DNA of 64,000 nucleotides from Acidovorax sp. A1169 (GTDB taxonomy: Bacteria > Pseudomonadota > Gammaproteobacteria > Burkholderiales > Burkholderiaceae_C): assembly GCF_030704685.1 (NCBI RefSeq), contig NZ_JAUZDX010000016.1, forward strand, positions 62,001 through 126,000, given 5' to 3'. The notes beneath the pieces were generated by a model. The model was not told where the DNA came from and did no database searches. It saw nothing but the letters and a program-made list of their open reading frames with translations. Positions within the stretch are counted from its first letter, which is position 1. Each line of letters starts with the position of its first letter. Position numbers and translations under genes: made by a program. Positions 18,533 through 25,556 of the stretch are shown piece by piece.

Positions 18533-20248
18533 TCAGGCCTGGGAGGCCGGCAGGGCATCGGGGGTGGCCATGGCTGCGGCGCGGGTGGGCACCTCGGCCT
18601 TGCGGCCTGCCTTGCCCGGCAGCGGCCGGCCCGGGCGCAGGCGCCAGGCGAGCCAGGAGAGCAGCGCACCGGTGGCCAGGAAGCTGAGGTCCATGCCGGT
18701 CCACAGCCAGTCGCCTGCGGGCAGGCTGATGCCCAGGTGGGTGGACGTGGTCAGCGCATTGAGCAGCGGCAGCGCTGCCCAGGCGGCACCGGCCAGGGCC
18801 AGCACCAGCGACCAGCCGCGCCGGTTGGGGAACAGCACGCCCCAGAGCAGGGCCACGCCCCAGGCGCCGAAGAAGTACGACAGCTCGGCATCGGGCCGCT
18901 CGGGCGCGTCCAGCGGGATCAGCCGGTTGGACGCCATGTACACGGCGCAGGCCAGCGGCAGGCCCGCTAGCGAGGCGATGTTGAGGCAGGCCACCAGGCG
19001 CTGGCCGAACGGAAGACGCAAGGGCACATCGGCCGCGGCCCCCTTGCGCTGGCCCTGCGCGCTGCGCTTGACCGACCACAGCACCATGCCGGTGGCGATC
19101 ATCAGGCTGCCCAGCAGGCCAAAGCCCACCAGCACCCAGCGCATGCCCGGGCCGGCAAAGCGCCCCAGGTGCAGGCCGTAGAGCACGCCATAGGTCACGG
19201 CGGCGGGCGTGGTGGCGTCGGTCTGTTCCAGCACGGCGCCGGTGGTGCCGTGGAACAGCATGCGCTCGGGCCGGTACTGCAGGCGGTCGCCTTCGTGGCG
19301 CGTGACCTCCACCAACGGCGTGCCCTGCGCGTCGCGCCGCGCCTGGATGCCACCGATGCGCCCGCCCTCCCAGCGCTGGCGCGCGGTTTCCAGGATGGCG
19401 GCGAGTGGCATCGCGGAGGGCAGCGGCTCCACCTTGTCGCCGGGGTTGCGGCGCACGCGCCTCTCGGGCTTTTCGCCCTGCAGGTCGGCAAAGTAGGTCT
19501 GCGAATCCACGCCCTTGGGGCCCTGGTAGGCCGCAGCGATGCCCGAGGGCATGTACAGCGTGTGGAAGATCATCAGCCCGCTGAAGGTGATCATCAGGTA
19601 GAACGGCAGCACCAGCACGCCGGTGACGTTGTGCGCGTCGAGCCAGGCGCGCTGCCCGCCCTTGGCCGGGCGGAAGGTGAAGAAGTCCTTGAAGATGCGC
19701 CGGTGCGTGACCACTCCCGTGAGCAGGGCGATGAACATCAGCATGGTGGCCACGCCCACGACCCAGCGGCCTTCGATGGCCCAACGGCTTTTCTGCGCGG
19801 TGCGCAGCTCGTAGTGGAAGCGGTAGAAGAACTCGCCGCCCATGGTCTTGCGCGCATCCACCGTCTCGCCAGTCTGCGGGTTCATGAGCAGGGTCTCGAA
19901 GCGGCCATTGCCCGTGTCGCGCCACAGCAGCGTGACGGCATTCTGGCGCTCGTCGGGCATGCGCAGGATCCACTGCGTGACGTCGGGCACCTTGCGGTTC
20001 ATGGCAGCGACGGCGCGCTCGGCCACGTCGGCGTTGGCGGGTGGCATGCCGTGCAGCTCGGGTCGCATCCACAGGTTCAGCTCGGTCTTGAAGAACGACA
20101 GCGTGCCCGTGAGGAAGATGGCGAACAGCAGCCAGCCCAGGACGAGCCCGGCCCAGGTGTGCAGCCAGGACATGGCCTGGCGAAAGCCTTCGCGCGCCTG
20201 TTCGCGCGCTGCGCGCGGCGCATGGGATGCGGGGGTGGTATCGGTCAT
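18533..20248 (-). CDS. PepSY-domain membrane protein, putative ferric-siderophore reductase
   Basis: 571-residue inner-membrane protein, longer than the one at 12.4-13.6 kb because of an extra C-terminal helix bundle. The N-terminal helix LHTWAGLVLGWLLFAIFLTGTLSF carries the entry His. A PepSY region follows (ADVAERAVAAMNRKVPDV..., about 70-100), then HYELRTAQK, VVGVATMLMFIALLTGVVTHRRIF, LDAHNVTGVLVLPFYLMITFSGLMIFH and further helices to the C-terminus. The paired His residues are the expected haem ligands. It overlaps DUF3649 by 4 nt (20245-20248), is followed 10 nt later by DUF3325, and heads the two-receptor operon. Reductase function is by family. Confidence 0.87.
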   Translation of the reverse strand: MTDTTPASHAPRAAREQAREGFRQAMSWLHTWAGLVLGWLLFAIFLTGTLSFFKTELNLWMRPELHGMPPANADVAERAVAAMNRKVPDVTQWILRMPDERQNAVTLLWRDTGNGRFETLLMNPQTGETVDARKTMGGEFFYRFHYELRTAQKSRWAIEGRWVVGVATMLMFIALLTGVVTHRRIFKDFFTFRPAKGGQRAWLDAHNVTGVLVLPFYLMITFSGLMIFHTLYMPSGIAAAYQGPKGVDSQTYFADLQGEKPERRVRRNPGDKVEPLPSAMPLAAILETARQRWEGGRIGGIQARRDAQGTPLVEVTRHEGDRLQYRPERMLFHGTTGAVLEQTDATTPAAVTYGVLYGLHLGRFAGPGMRWVLVGFGLLGSLMIATGMVLWSVKRSAQGQRKGAAADVPLRLPFGQRLVACLNIASLAGLPLACAVYMASNRLIPLDAPERPDAELSYFFGAWGVALLWGVLFPNRRGWSLVLALAGAAWAALPLLNALTTSTHLGISLPAGDWLWTGMDLSFLATGALLSWLAWRLRPGRPLPGKAGRKAEVPTRAAAMATPDALPASQA

Positions 20249-20553
20249 TGCAGTGTCTCCAGCCAGCGCGGCGCCATGGCGCAGGTGCCCAGCACCAGCG
20301 CGGGCAGCAGGGTGCCGCCCCAGGCGCCCCAGGCCGTGCGCGCGTAGAAGGCCCAGCCCGCAGCGCCCGCGTAGACCAGCCAGGCCAGCATGGTGGCGGT
20401 GAGCACCGCTTCCACGCGCGGCATGGCCTGGGCCAGGCCCAGGGACAGCGCGGCGGTGAAGGAGGCGGCCAGCGCATAGCCGCCTGCCGTGGCGGCCAGG
20501 GCGCGCGAGGTGATGGCCAGGCGGTAGCGCCAGCCGGGATGGGTCGCTTTCAT
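20245..20553 (-). CDS. DUF3649-family small membrane protein
   Basis: 102-residue protein with three hydrophobic helices (RALAATAGGYALAASFTAALSL, VLTATMLAWLVYAGAAGWAFY, GGTLLPALVLGTCAMA). ATG 20553 is preceded by GGGAGG at good distance, and its stop overlaps the PepSY start (ATGA). DUF3649, PepSY and DUF3325 form a recurrent trio in proteobacterial siderophore operons. The biochemical role is unknown. Its start lies 17 nt after a possible 27-codon leader frame. Confidence 0.82.
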   Translation of the reverse strand: MKATHPGWRYRLAITSRALAATAGGYALAASFTAALSLGLAQAMPRVEAVLTATMLAWLVYAGAAGWAFYARTAWGAWGGTLLPALVLGTCAMAPRWLETLQ

Positions 20554-20570
20554 GGCCGAGCCTCCCTGCC

Positions 20571-20654
20571 TCAGAAGCCGCCGCGCCGTGTGGGCGAGGC
20601 GGTGCACGGGCCCAGGCGGTGGTGGTCGTGCTGGTGGGGCAGGCGGCGGTGCAT
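20571..20654 (-). CDS. Possible 27-residue His-rich leader peptide
   Basis: ATG at 20654 with AGGAAG eight bases upstream, ending in TGA 17 nt before the DUF3649 start. The product begins MHRRLPHQHDHHRLGPC and contains five His in its first 13 residues. The frame is too short to judge by codon use. It lies between the Fur-box dyad at 20.94 kb and the first recognised gene of the operon, a place where metal-responsive leader peptides can occur. It may equally be chance. Confidence 0.35.
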   Translation of the reverse strand: MHRRLPHQHDHHRLGPCTASPTRRGGF

Positions 20655-20937
20655 GTCGGTACTTCCTGGTGTCGCGTTCGGTGGTTGCTTGCTGCCAGGG
20701 GTGCGGTGGTGCCTGCATGGCAGGCACGGCGAAACCCAGGGCGTGGCACCCGAAGGCGGCGGCGCCATGACGACGGTGCGCAGCCAACGGATGAGGGCCG
20801 CGCACAGGCGCGGCGCGGGATGCGGGGGCATCCCGGAATTCATGGTTGGCTGGCAGGAGAGGGTGCGTGAACGAACGCGCCCCGGTGCTGGGGCGCGCTG
20901 TGGAGGCGGGCTGCTGGCTGGGGCCGTAGTTTACCTA

Positions 20938-20956
20938 ATTGCGAACGGTTCTCATT
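20938..20956 (-). promoter_or_regulatory. Fur-box-like dyad ahead of the DUF3649-PepSY-receptor operon
   Basis: ATTGCGAAC-G-GTTCTCATT is a 19-nt dyad with 7 of 9 pairs matching, in an A+T-rich patch. It agrees with the 7-1-7 Fur model at 9 of 14 positions. It lies about 385 nt before the DUF3649 ATG and 285 nt before the small leader frame, so a long leader would be transcribed. The rest of 20655-20937 shows no other gene. Confidence 0.6.
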
Positions 20957-21028
20957 ATTTGTTTGCAATTTGTGTGCGTTTGCAACAACGCTGCCCCAGC
21001 CATGGTGCGGAACGCGCCGAACAGGCAT

Positions 21029-21052
21029 AAAAAAACGGGCCCGAGGGCCCGT
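21029..21052 (-). terminator. Rho-independent terminator of bfr
   Basis: On the minus strand ACGGGCCC, loop, GGGCCCGT followed by seven T. The arms are 21035-21042 and 21045-21052 on the + strand, with the A run at 21029-21035. It lies about 110 nt past the bfr stop; the stretch 21054-21161 holds no gene. Confidence 0.85.
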
Positions 21053-21161
21053 TGGTGCAATGTGTGGGGTGTTTGTCGTTGGCGCTGGTTTGTCAGTCTT
21101 TTTATGGTCGAGTCTGCTTCTTCTACTGTCTTCGTGGGGCGACTCGTGAATGGGGGAAAGC

Positions 21162-21638
21162 TCAGTCTTCTTCGCTCATCTGGGACTGCAGGTAGTTCTG
21201 CAGGCCGACCTTGGCCACCAGCTCGATCTGGGTTTCCAGGAAGTCGATGTGCTCTTCGGTGTCGTCGAGAATCTTCTGCAAGATGTCGCGCGAGACGTAG
21301 TCGCGCACGGTCTCGCAGTGGGCGATGCCTTCCTTGATGGTGGCCTGGGCGCCTTTTTCGGAGCTCAGGTCGCAGGCCAGGATCTCCGGCACGTCCTCAC
21401 CGACCTGCAGCTTGGCCAGGTCCTGCAGGTTGGGCAGGCCGTCGAGCATGAAGATGCGGTCCATGAGCACGTCGGCGTGCTTCATCTCGCCGATGGACTC
21501 GGCGTACTCCTTCTTGGCCAGCTTGTCGAAGCCCCAGTGCTTGAGCATGCGGTAGTGCAGGAAGTACTGGTTGATGGCCGTAAGTTCGTTCTTGAGCTGG
21601 GCCTGCAGATGGCCGATGACCTGTGCGTCGCCTTGCAT
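21162..21638 (-). CDS. bfr: Bacterioferritin
   Basis: Iron-storage protein forming a 24-subunit haem-containing shell that oxidises and stores iron in the cytoplasm. It has 158 residues from ATG 21638, preceded by AAGGAG. Ferroxidase ligands Glu18 (KNELTAINQY), Tyr25, Glu51, His54 and Glu94 and the haem ligand Met52 (GEMKHAD) are all in the E. coli Bfr positions. At position 127, where E. coli has a bridging Glu, the sequence reads D-T-E-E-H130, so Thr replaces it. The upstream gene is an FTR1 iron permease, with a perfect hairpin between, so the two may be transcribed separately. Confidence 0.95.
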   Translation of the reverse strand: MQGDAQVIGHLQAQLKNELTAINQYFLHYRMLKHWGFDKLAKKEYAESIGEMKHADVLMDRIFMLDGLPNLQDLAKLQVGEDVPEILACDLSSEKGAQATIKEGIAHCETVRDYVSRDILQKILDDTEEHIDFLETQIELVAKVGLQNYLQSQMSEED

Positions 21639-21775
21639 GGGGAGACTCCTTCTTATGGTTGTTTCGCTCCCGATTGTCGTAAGGCTGCAATGCGGGCGCA
21701 AGGCAAGACCCCTTTGCGGCGCAGTGGCTGCGTGTGATGCTGAGTTGTGTTCGTGTTTGGCCTGTCCAAGGCAAC

Positions 21776-21807
21776 ACGGGCCGCTGCGTGGGTACGCAGC
21801 GGCCCGT
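21776..21807. terminator. Perfect 14-bp hairpin between the FTR1 gene and bfr
   Basis: ACGGGCCGCTGCGT, loop GGGT, ACGCAGCGGCCCGT forms a flawless 14-bp stem 27 nt past the permease stop (minus strand). No T tract follows on that strand (GTTGCCTTGG), so it may be a Rho-assisted terminator or an RNA-stability element that lowers bfr read-through. Confidence 0.5.
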
Positions 21808-21833
21808 GGCTAGGACGTGAAAGGGAGGCGGCT

Positions 21834-22634
21834 TTACTGCGCCCGTGCGCCCTGTGCGGAGGGCGTGCCTGCCGCGCCGTTCTGCTGGCGGTCGCGCCAA
21901 TGCGCCACGCCCAGCCACACGGTAGGCACCAGCACCAGGGCCAGCGAGATCATCTGCGCAATCGTGCCTTCGGCCAGGTCTTCGGTGTTGGCATGCCACC
22001 AGGCGTTGTCGATACCGGGGATGAGGTTGCCTTCGGTGAACTCGTGCAGCGCATAAACCACGAGCTGCACGGCAAACACGGCCATGAACCAGGAGGTCAC
22101 GCGAAAGAAGCGGCCCAGGTTCACCCCACGGCCATAGCGCGTCCAGGCCCAGGCGATGGCAGCGGCCAGGGCCAGGCCGGCCAGGCCGCCCCAGACCATG
22201 TAGCCGAGCTCGGCGCTGCCGGCCAGCGATGCCAGCATGGTGGCGGTTTCCACCCCTTCGCGGCCCACCATGAACAGGGCGAACAGGAACACGGCCAGCC
22301 AGGCCTGCGGGCCTTCGAGCACGCTGGCACGGTCGATGCGGGCCGCGATCTCCTGCCCCATGCCCTTGCCGGCACTGCGCATGTGCACCACGCACCAGGC
22401 CACGGCGGCGGCGGCCACCAGGGCCATCACGCCTTCCGCCACGGGCGAGAGGGCGCCTACGCGCGACAGCACCCAGCCCAGGCCCAGCGACAGCAGCAGG
22501 GCCACCACCACGCCCGCGCGCAGTGGCGTCAGCAGGTGCAGGCGCCCGGTCTTGCGCAGGTACAGGGTGGCAATGGCCACGACCAGAAGGGCTTCGAGCC
22601 CTTCGCGGAAACAGATGAGCAGGGTCTGGAACAT
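21834..22634 (-). CDS. FTR1-family iron permease
   Basis: 266-residue inner-membrane iron permease related to yeast Ftr1 and EfeU. The two defining REGxE motifs are present: REGLE at 10-14 in the first helix and REGVE at 125-129 in the fourth. About seven helices follow the family pattern. No EfeO or EfeB gene is nearby, so the usual partners are absent; the only iron neighbour downstream is bfr, which would store imported iron. A Fur-box-like dyad lies upstream at 22.79 kb. The start is ATG 22634; the substrate (Fe2+ or Fe3+) is not resolved. Confidence 0.88.
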   Translation of the reverse strand: MFQTLLICFREGLEALLVVAIATLYLRKTGRLHLLTPLRAGVVVALLLSLGLGWVLSRVGALSPVAEGVMALVAAAAVAWCVVHMRSAGKGMGQEIAARIDRASVLEGPQAWLAVFLFALFMVGREGVETATMLASLAGSAELGYMVWGGLAGLALAAAIAWAWTRYGRGVNLGRFFRVTSWFMAVFAVQLVVYALHEFTEGNLIPGIDNAWWHANTEDLAEGTIAQMISLALVLVPTVWLGVAHWRDRQQNGAAGTPSAQGARAQ

Positions 22635-22781
22635 GGATGCAGGTCTTTGCTATGGATGGTGAGCCGGTCCGCCGAAGGCGAAACGTGGCTCTTGTGACCG
22701 GTTCGAAGGGAATTGGCTACAACGGCCAAGGCGGTACCGCCGGGCGCAGGGAGCGCTCTGCGGTCTCCGGATTATGCTATT

Positions 22782-22800
22782 AACGAGAATCAATCTTATT
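22782..22800 (-). promoter_or_regulatory. Fur-box-like dyad ahead of the FTR1 gene
   Basis: AACGAGAAT-C-AATCTTATT is a 19-nt imperfect palindrome (6 of 9 pairs), with 9 of 14 matches to the 7-1-7 Fur model, 148 nt upstream of the permease ATG. It shares the 366-nt divergent region with the ahpC control site, so it could act in either direction. Confidence 0.55.
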
Positions 22801-22894
22801 TGCAGTATTTGACATGGCGCAAGGGCCGTACCCGTGCGCCCATGTGCCGGGCTGCTTTCAGGCCACCACGCAGCAGATGGCGCGCTGTCTTGAT

Positions 22895-22936
22895 ATAGTC
22901 ATAGGCAATTGATCCAATGAAATCAATTAATTGGAT
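22895..22936 (+). promoter_or_regulatory. Candidate OxyR (LysR-type) site ahead of ahpC
   Basis: Four tetranucleotides spaced by 7 nt (ATAG, CAAT, ATGA, TAAT from 22895) give 11 of 16 matches to the E. coli OxyR pattern ATAG-CTAT-ATAG-CTAT. Overlapping it is a perfect inverted repeat ATCCAAT-N11-ATTGGAT (22912-22936), which has the T-N11-A form of LysR-type sites. ahpC is a classic OxyR target. The remaining DNA between 22635 and 23000 has no gene. Confidence 0.45.
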
Positions 22937-23000
22937 TGATGGGCTTCAAGGGCCTAAACTTCAGTCCTGTTCAGTCAACCAACCACCAAGGAAGCCAACA

Positions 23001-23576
23001 ATGTCCCTGATCAACACGCAAGTTCAGCCCTTCAAGACCACCGCTTTCGTCAACCGCAATGGCAAGGGCGAGTTCATCGATCTGACCGAGGCCGATCTCA
23101 AGGGCAAGTGGTCCGTGCTGATCTTCATGCCTGCAGCCTTCACCTTCAACTGCCCCACCGAAATCGAAGACGCTGCCGACAACTACCCCGAGTTCCAGAA
23201 GGCTGGCACCGAGGTCTACATCGTCACCACCGACACGCACTTCTCGCACAAGGTCTGGCACGAAACCTCGCCTGCCGTGGGCAAGGCCAAGTTCCCCCTG
23301 GTCGGCGACCCAACGCACCAGCTGACCAACGCCTTCGGCGTGCACATCCCTGAAGAAGGCTTGGCACTGCGCGGCACCTTCGTGATCAACCCCGACGGCA
23401 TCATCAAGACGGCCGAAGTGCATTCCAACGAAATCGCCCGCGACGTCAAGGAAACCGTGCGCAAGCTCAAGGCCGCCCAGTACACCGCCGCCCACCCCGG
23501 TGAAGTGTGCCCAGCCAAGTGGAACGACGGCGCCAAGACCCTGGCTCCTTCGCTGGACCTGGTCGGCAAGATCTGA
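23001..23576 (+). CDS. ahpC: Alkyl hydroperoxide reductase peroxiredoxin subunit C
   Basis: Typical 2-Cys peroxiredoxin that reduces H2O2 and organic peroxides and is recycled by AhpF. ATG 23001 follows AAGGAAG; the product has 191 residues. The peroxidatic Cys51 lies in [11 protein letters not shown] (PxxxTxxC motif) and the resolving Cys170 in GEVCPAKW. The C-terminal [10 protein letters not shown] tail, typical of the peroxide-sensitive AhpC1 group, is complete. It is transcribed away from the FTR1 gene; a candidate OxyR site lies upstream. A strong terminator separates it from ahpF. Confidence 0.96.
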   Translation: MSLINTQVQPFKTTAFVNRNGKGEFIDLTEADLKGKWSVLIFMPAAFTFNCPTEIEDAADNYPEFQKAGTEVYIVTTDTHFSHKVWHETSPAVGKAKFPLVGDPTHQLTNAFGVHIPEEGLALRGTFVINPDGIIKTAEVHSNEIARDVKETVRKLKAAQYTAAHPGEVCPAKWNDGAKTLAPSLDLVGKI

Positions 23577-23595
23577 TCGGCTGATTGCATCGGCA

Positions 23596-23666
23596 GAGCG
23601 GCCTTCGGGCCGCTCCCCAGCCGGACAGCGTCATGGCGCGCGTGCGCCTTGCCGTCCGGCTTTTTT
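23596..23666 (+). terminator. Tandem hairpins ending in a T tract between ahpC and ahpF
   Basis: First GAGCGGCC-TTCG-GGCCGCTC (23596-23615). Then AGCCGGAC (23619-23626) pairs with GTCCGGCT (23654-23661), with an inner GGCGCGCGTGCGCC stem, followed by TTTTTT. It looks like a rho-independent terminator or attenuator, so ahpC mRNA should exceed ahpC-ahpF mRNA, or ahpF has its own promoter. Confidence 0.75.
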
Positions 23667-23742
23667 ACGCCTGAAATCCGGTGCCCCGGTTGCCATAAGT
23701 GGCCTGGGCCCCAACTACAACTCAAATTCAAAGGACACCACC

Positions 23743-25350
23743 ATGCTCGACGACCAACTCAAGACCCAGCTTGCCGCCTACCTGGAGCGCGTGACGCAGC
23801 CGTTCGAACTGGTGGCCTCCCTGGACGACAGCCCCACCTCGCGCGAGATGCTGGAGCTGTTGACCACCATCCAGTCCCTTCGCAGCGACAAAATCAGCCT
23901 GCGCACCGATGGCCAGGATGCACGCAAGCCCTCGTTCAGCCTGCAGCGCGTGGGCAGCACGAATTCGCTGCGCTTTGCCGGCCTGCCCCTGGGCCATGAG
24001 TTCACCTCGTTGGTGCTGGCCCTGCTGTGGACCGGCGGCCACCCGCCCAAGGTCGAACCCGAGGTGATCGAGCAGATTGCCGCGCTCGACGGTGACTTCG
24101 AGTTCGACGTCTACATGAGCCTGACCTGCCACAACTGCCCGGACGTGGTGCAGGCGCTGTCGCTCATGTCCATCTTCAACCCCAAGATCAAGACCACCGT
24201 GGTCGAGGGCGGTGCCTTCCAGCAGGAAGTGGCCGACCGCGAGATCATGGCCGTGCCCATGGTGTTCATGAACGGCAAGGTCTTCGCCTCGGGCCGCATG
24301 TCGGTCGAGGAGATCATTGCCAAGCTCGATACCGGCGCGGCAGCCCGCGACGCGGCCAAGCTGTCGGCGAAGGCACCTTATGACGTGCTCATCGTCGGCG
24401 GCGGCCCTGCCGGCGCTGCAGCCGCGGTGTACGCTGCCCGCAAGGGCATCCGCACCGGCGTGGCGGCCGAGCGCTTTGGCGGCCAGGTCAACGACACGCT
24501 GGCCATCGAGAACTACATCTCGGTGCTGGAGACCGATGGCCCCAAGTTCGCTGCCGCGCTCGAAGCCCACACCCGTGCCTACGATGTGGACATCATGAAC
24601 CTGCAGCGTGCCGACAAGCTGATCCCGGCCTCGGAACCCGGCGGCCTGATCGGCGTGCAACTGGCCAACGGTGCCACGCTGCATTCGAAGACGGTGATCC
24701 TGTCCACCGGCGCGCGCTGGCGCAACGTCAATGTGCCCGGCGAAGCCGAGTACAAGAACAAGGGCGTGGCCTACTGCCCGCACTGCGATGGTCCGCTGTT
24801 CAAGGGCAAGCGCACGGCCGTGATCGGCGGCGGCAACTCGGGTGTCGAGGCCGCCATCGACCTGGCCGGCCTGGTGGCCCATGTCACGCTGGTCGAGTTC
24901 GCCGACCAGCTCAAGGCCGATGCCGTGCTGGTCAACAAGCTCAAGAGCCTGCCCAACGTGAGCATCCACACCAACGCGCAGACCACCGAGATCACGGGCG
25001 CCGACGGCAAGGTCAACGGCCTCAAGTACAAGGACCGCGCCACGAACGAGGAGCACCTGGTGGCCCTTGAGGGTGTGTTCGTGCAGATCGGCCTGGTGCC
25101 CAACACCGAATGGCTCAAGGGCACGGTGGAGCTGTCCAGGTTCGGCGAGGTCATCGTCGACTCGCATGGCCGCACCAACCTGCCTGGCGTGTTTGCCGCA
25201 GGCGACTGCACCACGGTGCCGTTCAAGCAGATCGTCATTGCTGCGGGCGATGGGTCCAAGGCCGCGCTCTCCGCCTTCGACCATCTGATCCGCATGCCGG
25301 TGGTGGCCAAGACCACGGCGGAGGCAGTGCCCGAGGCCGTGGCTGCGTGA
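23743..25350 (+). CDS. ahpF: Alkyl hydroperoxide reductase flavoprotein subunit F
   Basis: FAD enzyme that passes electrons from NAD(P)H to AhpC. The 535-residue length and both redox pairs match E. coli AhpF exactly: Cys129/Cys132 (CHNC) in the N-terminal thioredoxin-like domain and Cys345/Cys348 (CPHC) in the thioredoxin-reductase-like part. FAD is bound at [19 protein letters not shown] at [13 protein letters not shown], and the second FAD motif is [12 protein letters not shown] 23743 follows AAAGGAC. Downstream lies a strong terminator. Function follows directly from the neighbouring ahpC. Confidence 0.96.
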   Translation: MLDDQLKTQLAAYLERVTQPFELVASLDDSPTSREMLELLTTIQSLRSDKISLRTDGQDARKPSFSLQRVGSTNSLRFAGLPLGHEFTSLVLALLWTGGHPPKVEPEVIEQIAALDGDFEFDVYMSLTCHNCPDVVQALSLMSIFNPKIKTTVVEGGAFQQEVADREIMAVPMVFMNGKVFASGRMSVEEIIAKLDTGAAARDAAKLSAKAPYDVLIVGGGPAGAAAAVYAARKGIRTGVAAERFGGQVNDTLAIENYISVLETDGPKFAAALEAHTRAYDVDIMNLQRADKLIPASEPGGLIGVQLANGATLHSKTVILSTGARWRNVNVPGEAEYKNKGVAYCPHCDGPLFKGKRTAVIGGGNSGVEAAIDLAGLVAHVTLVEFADQLKADAVLVNKLKSLPNVSIHTNAQTTEITGADGKVNGLKYKDRATNEEHLVALEGVFVQIGLVPNTEWLKGTVELSRFGEVIVDSHGRTNLPGVFAAGDCTTVPFKQIVIAAGDGSKAALSAFDHLIRMPVVAKTTAEAVPEAVAA

Positions 25351-25374
25351 CCCTGCAGGCCCAGCATGGAATGA

Positions 25375-25400
25375 ACGGGAGCCTTCGGGCTCCCGTTTTT
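25375..25400 (+). terminator. Rho-independent terminator of ahpF
   Basis: ACGGGAGCC-TTCG-GGCTCCCGT followed by T5, 25 nt past the stop. A textbook UUCG-loop terminator. Confidence 0.92.
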
Positions 25401-25437
25401 ACTTTATGGACTGGGCAATGGGCAGAATCATGTGTAT

Positions 25438-25458
25438 TGATAACTATTCTCATATAAT
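25438..25458 (+). promoter_or_regulatory. Fur box overlapping the hmu operon -10 box
   Basis: TGATAAC-T-ATTCTCA (25438-25452) matches the Fur 7-1-7 consensus at 12 of 14 positions, the best in the window. A perfect TATAAT (25453-25458) adjoins it, so bound Fur would block RNA polymerase. It lies about 100 nt before the receptor start. Iron-repressed transcription of hmuR-hmuV is the expected outcome. Confidence 0.8.
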
Positions 25459-25556
25459 GCGCCTGTAGCCAGCCATTGCCAGCCCTTTGAAAGGGCCTCC
25501 CGGCGTCCGAAGCCAGCTCTGTTTCCATCCGTCTCAGAGAAAAAGGGTTTCCTGCC

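Noticed and set aside
23150..23156. Asn instead of Val before the peroxidatic Cys of AhpC (FTFNCPTE)
   Set aside because: The PxxxTxxC motif is intact and by recall this variant is common in related bacteria.
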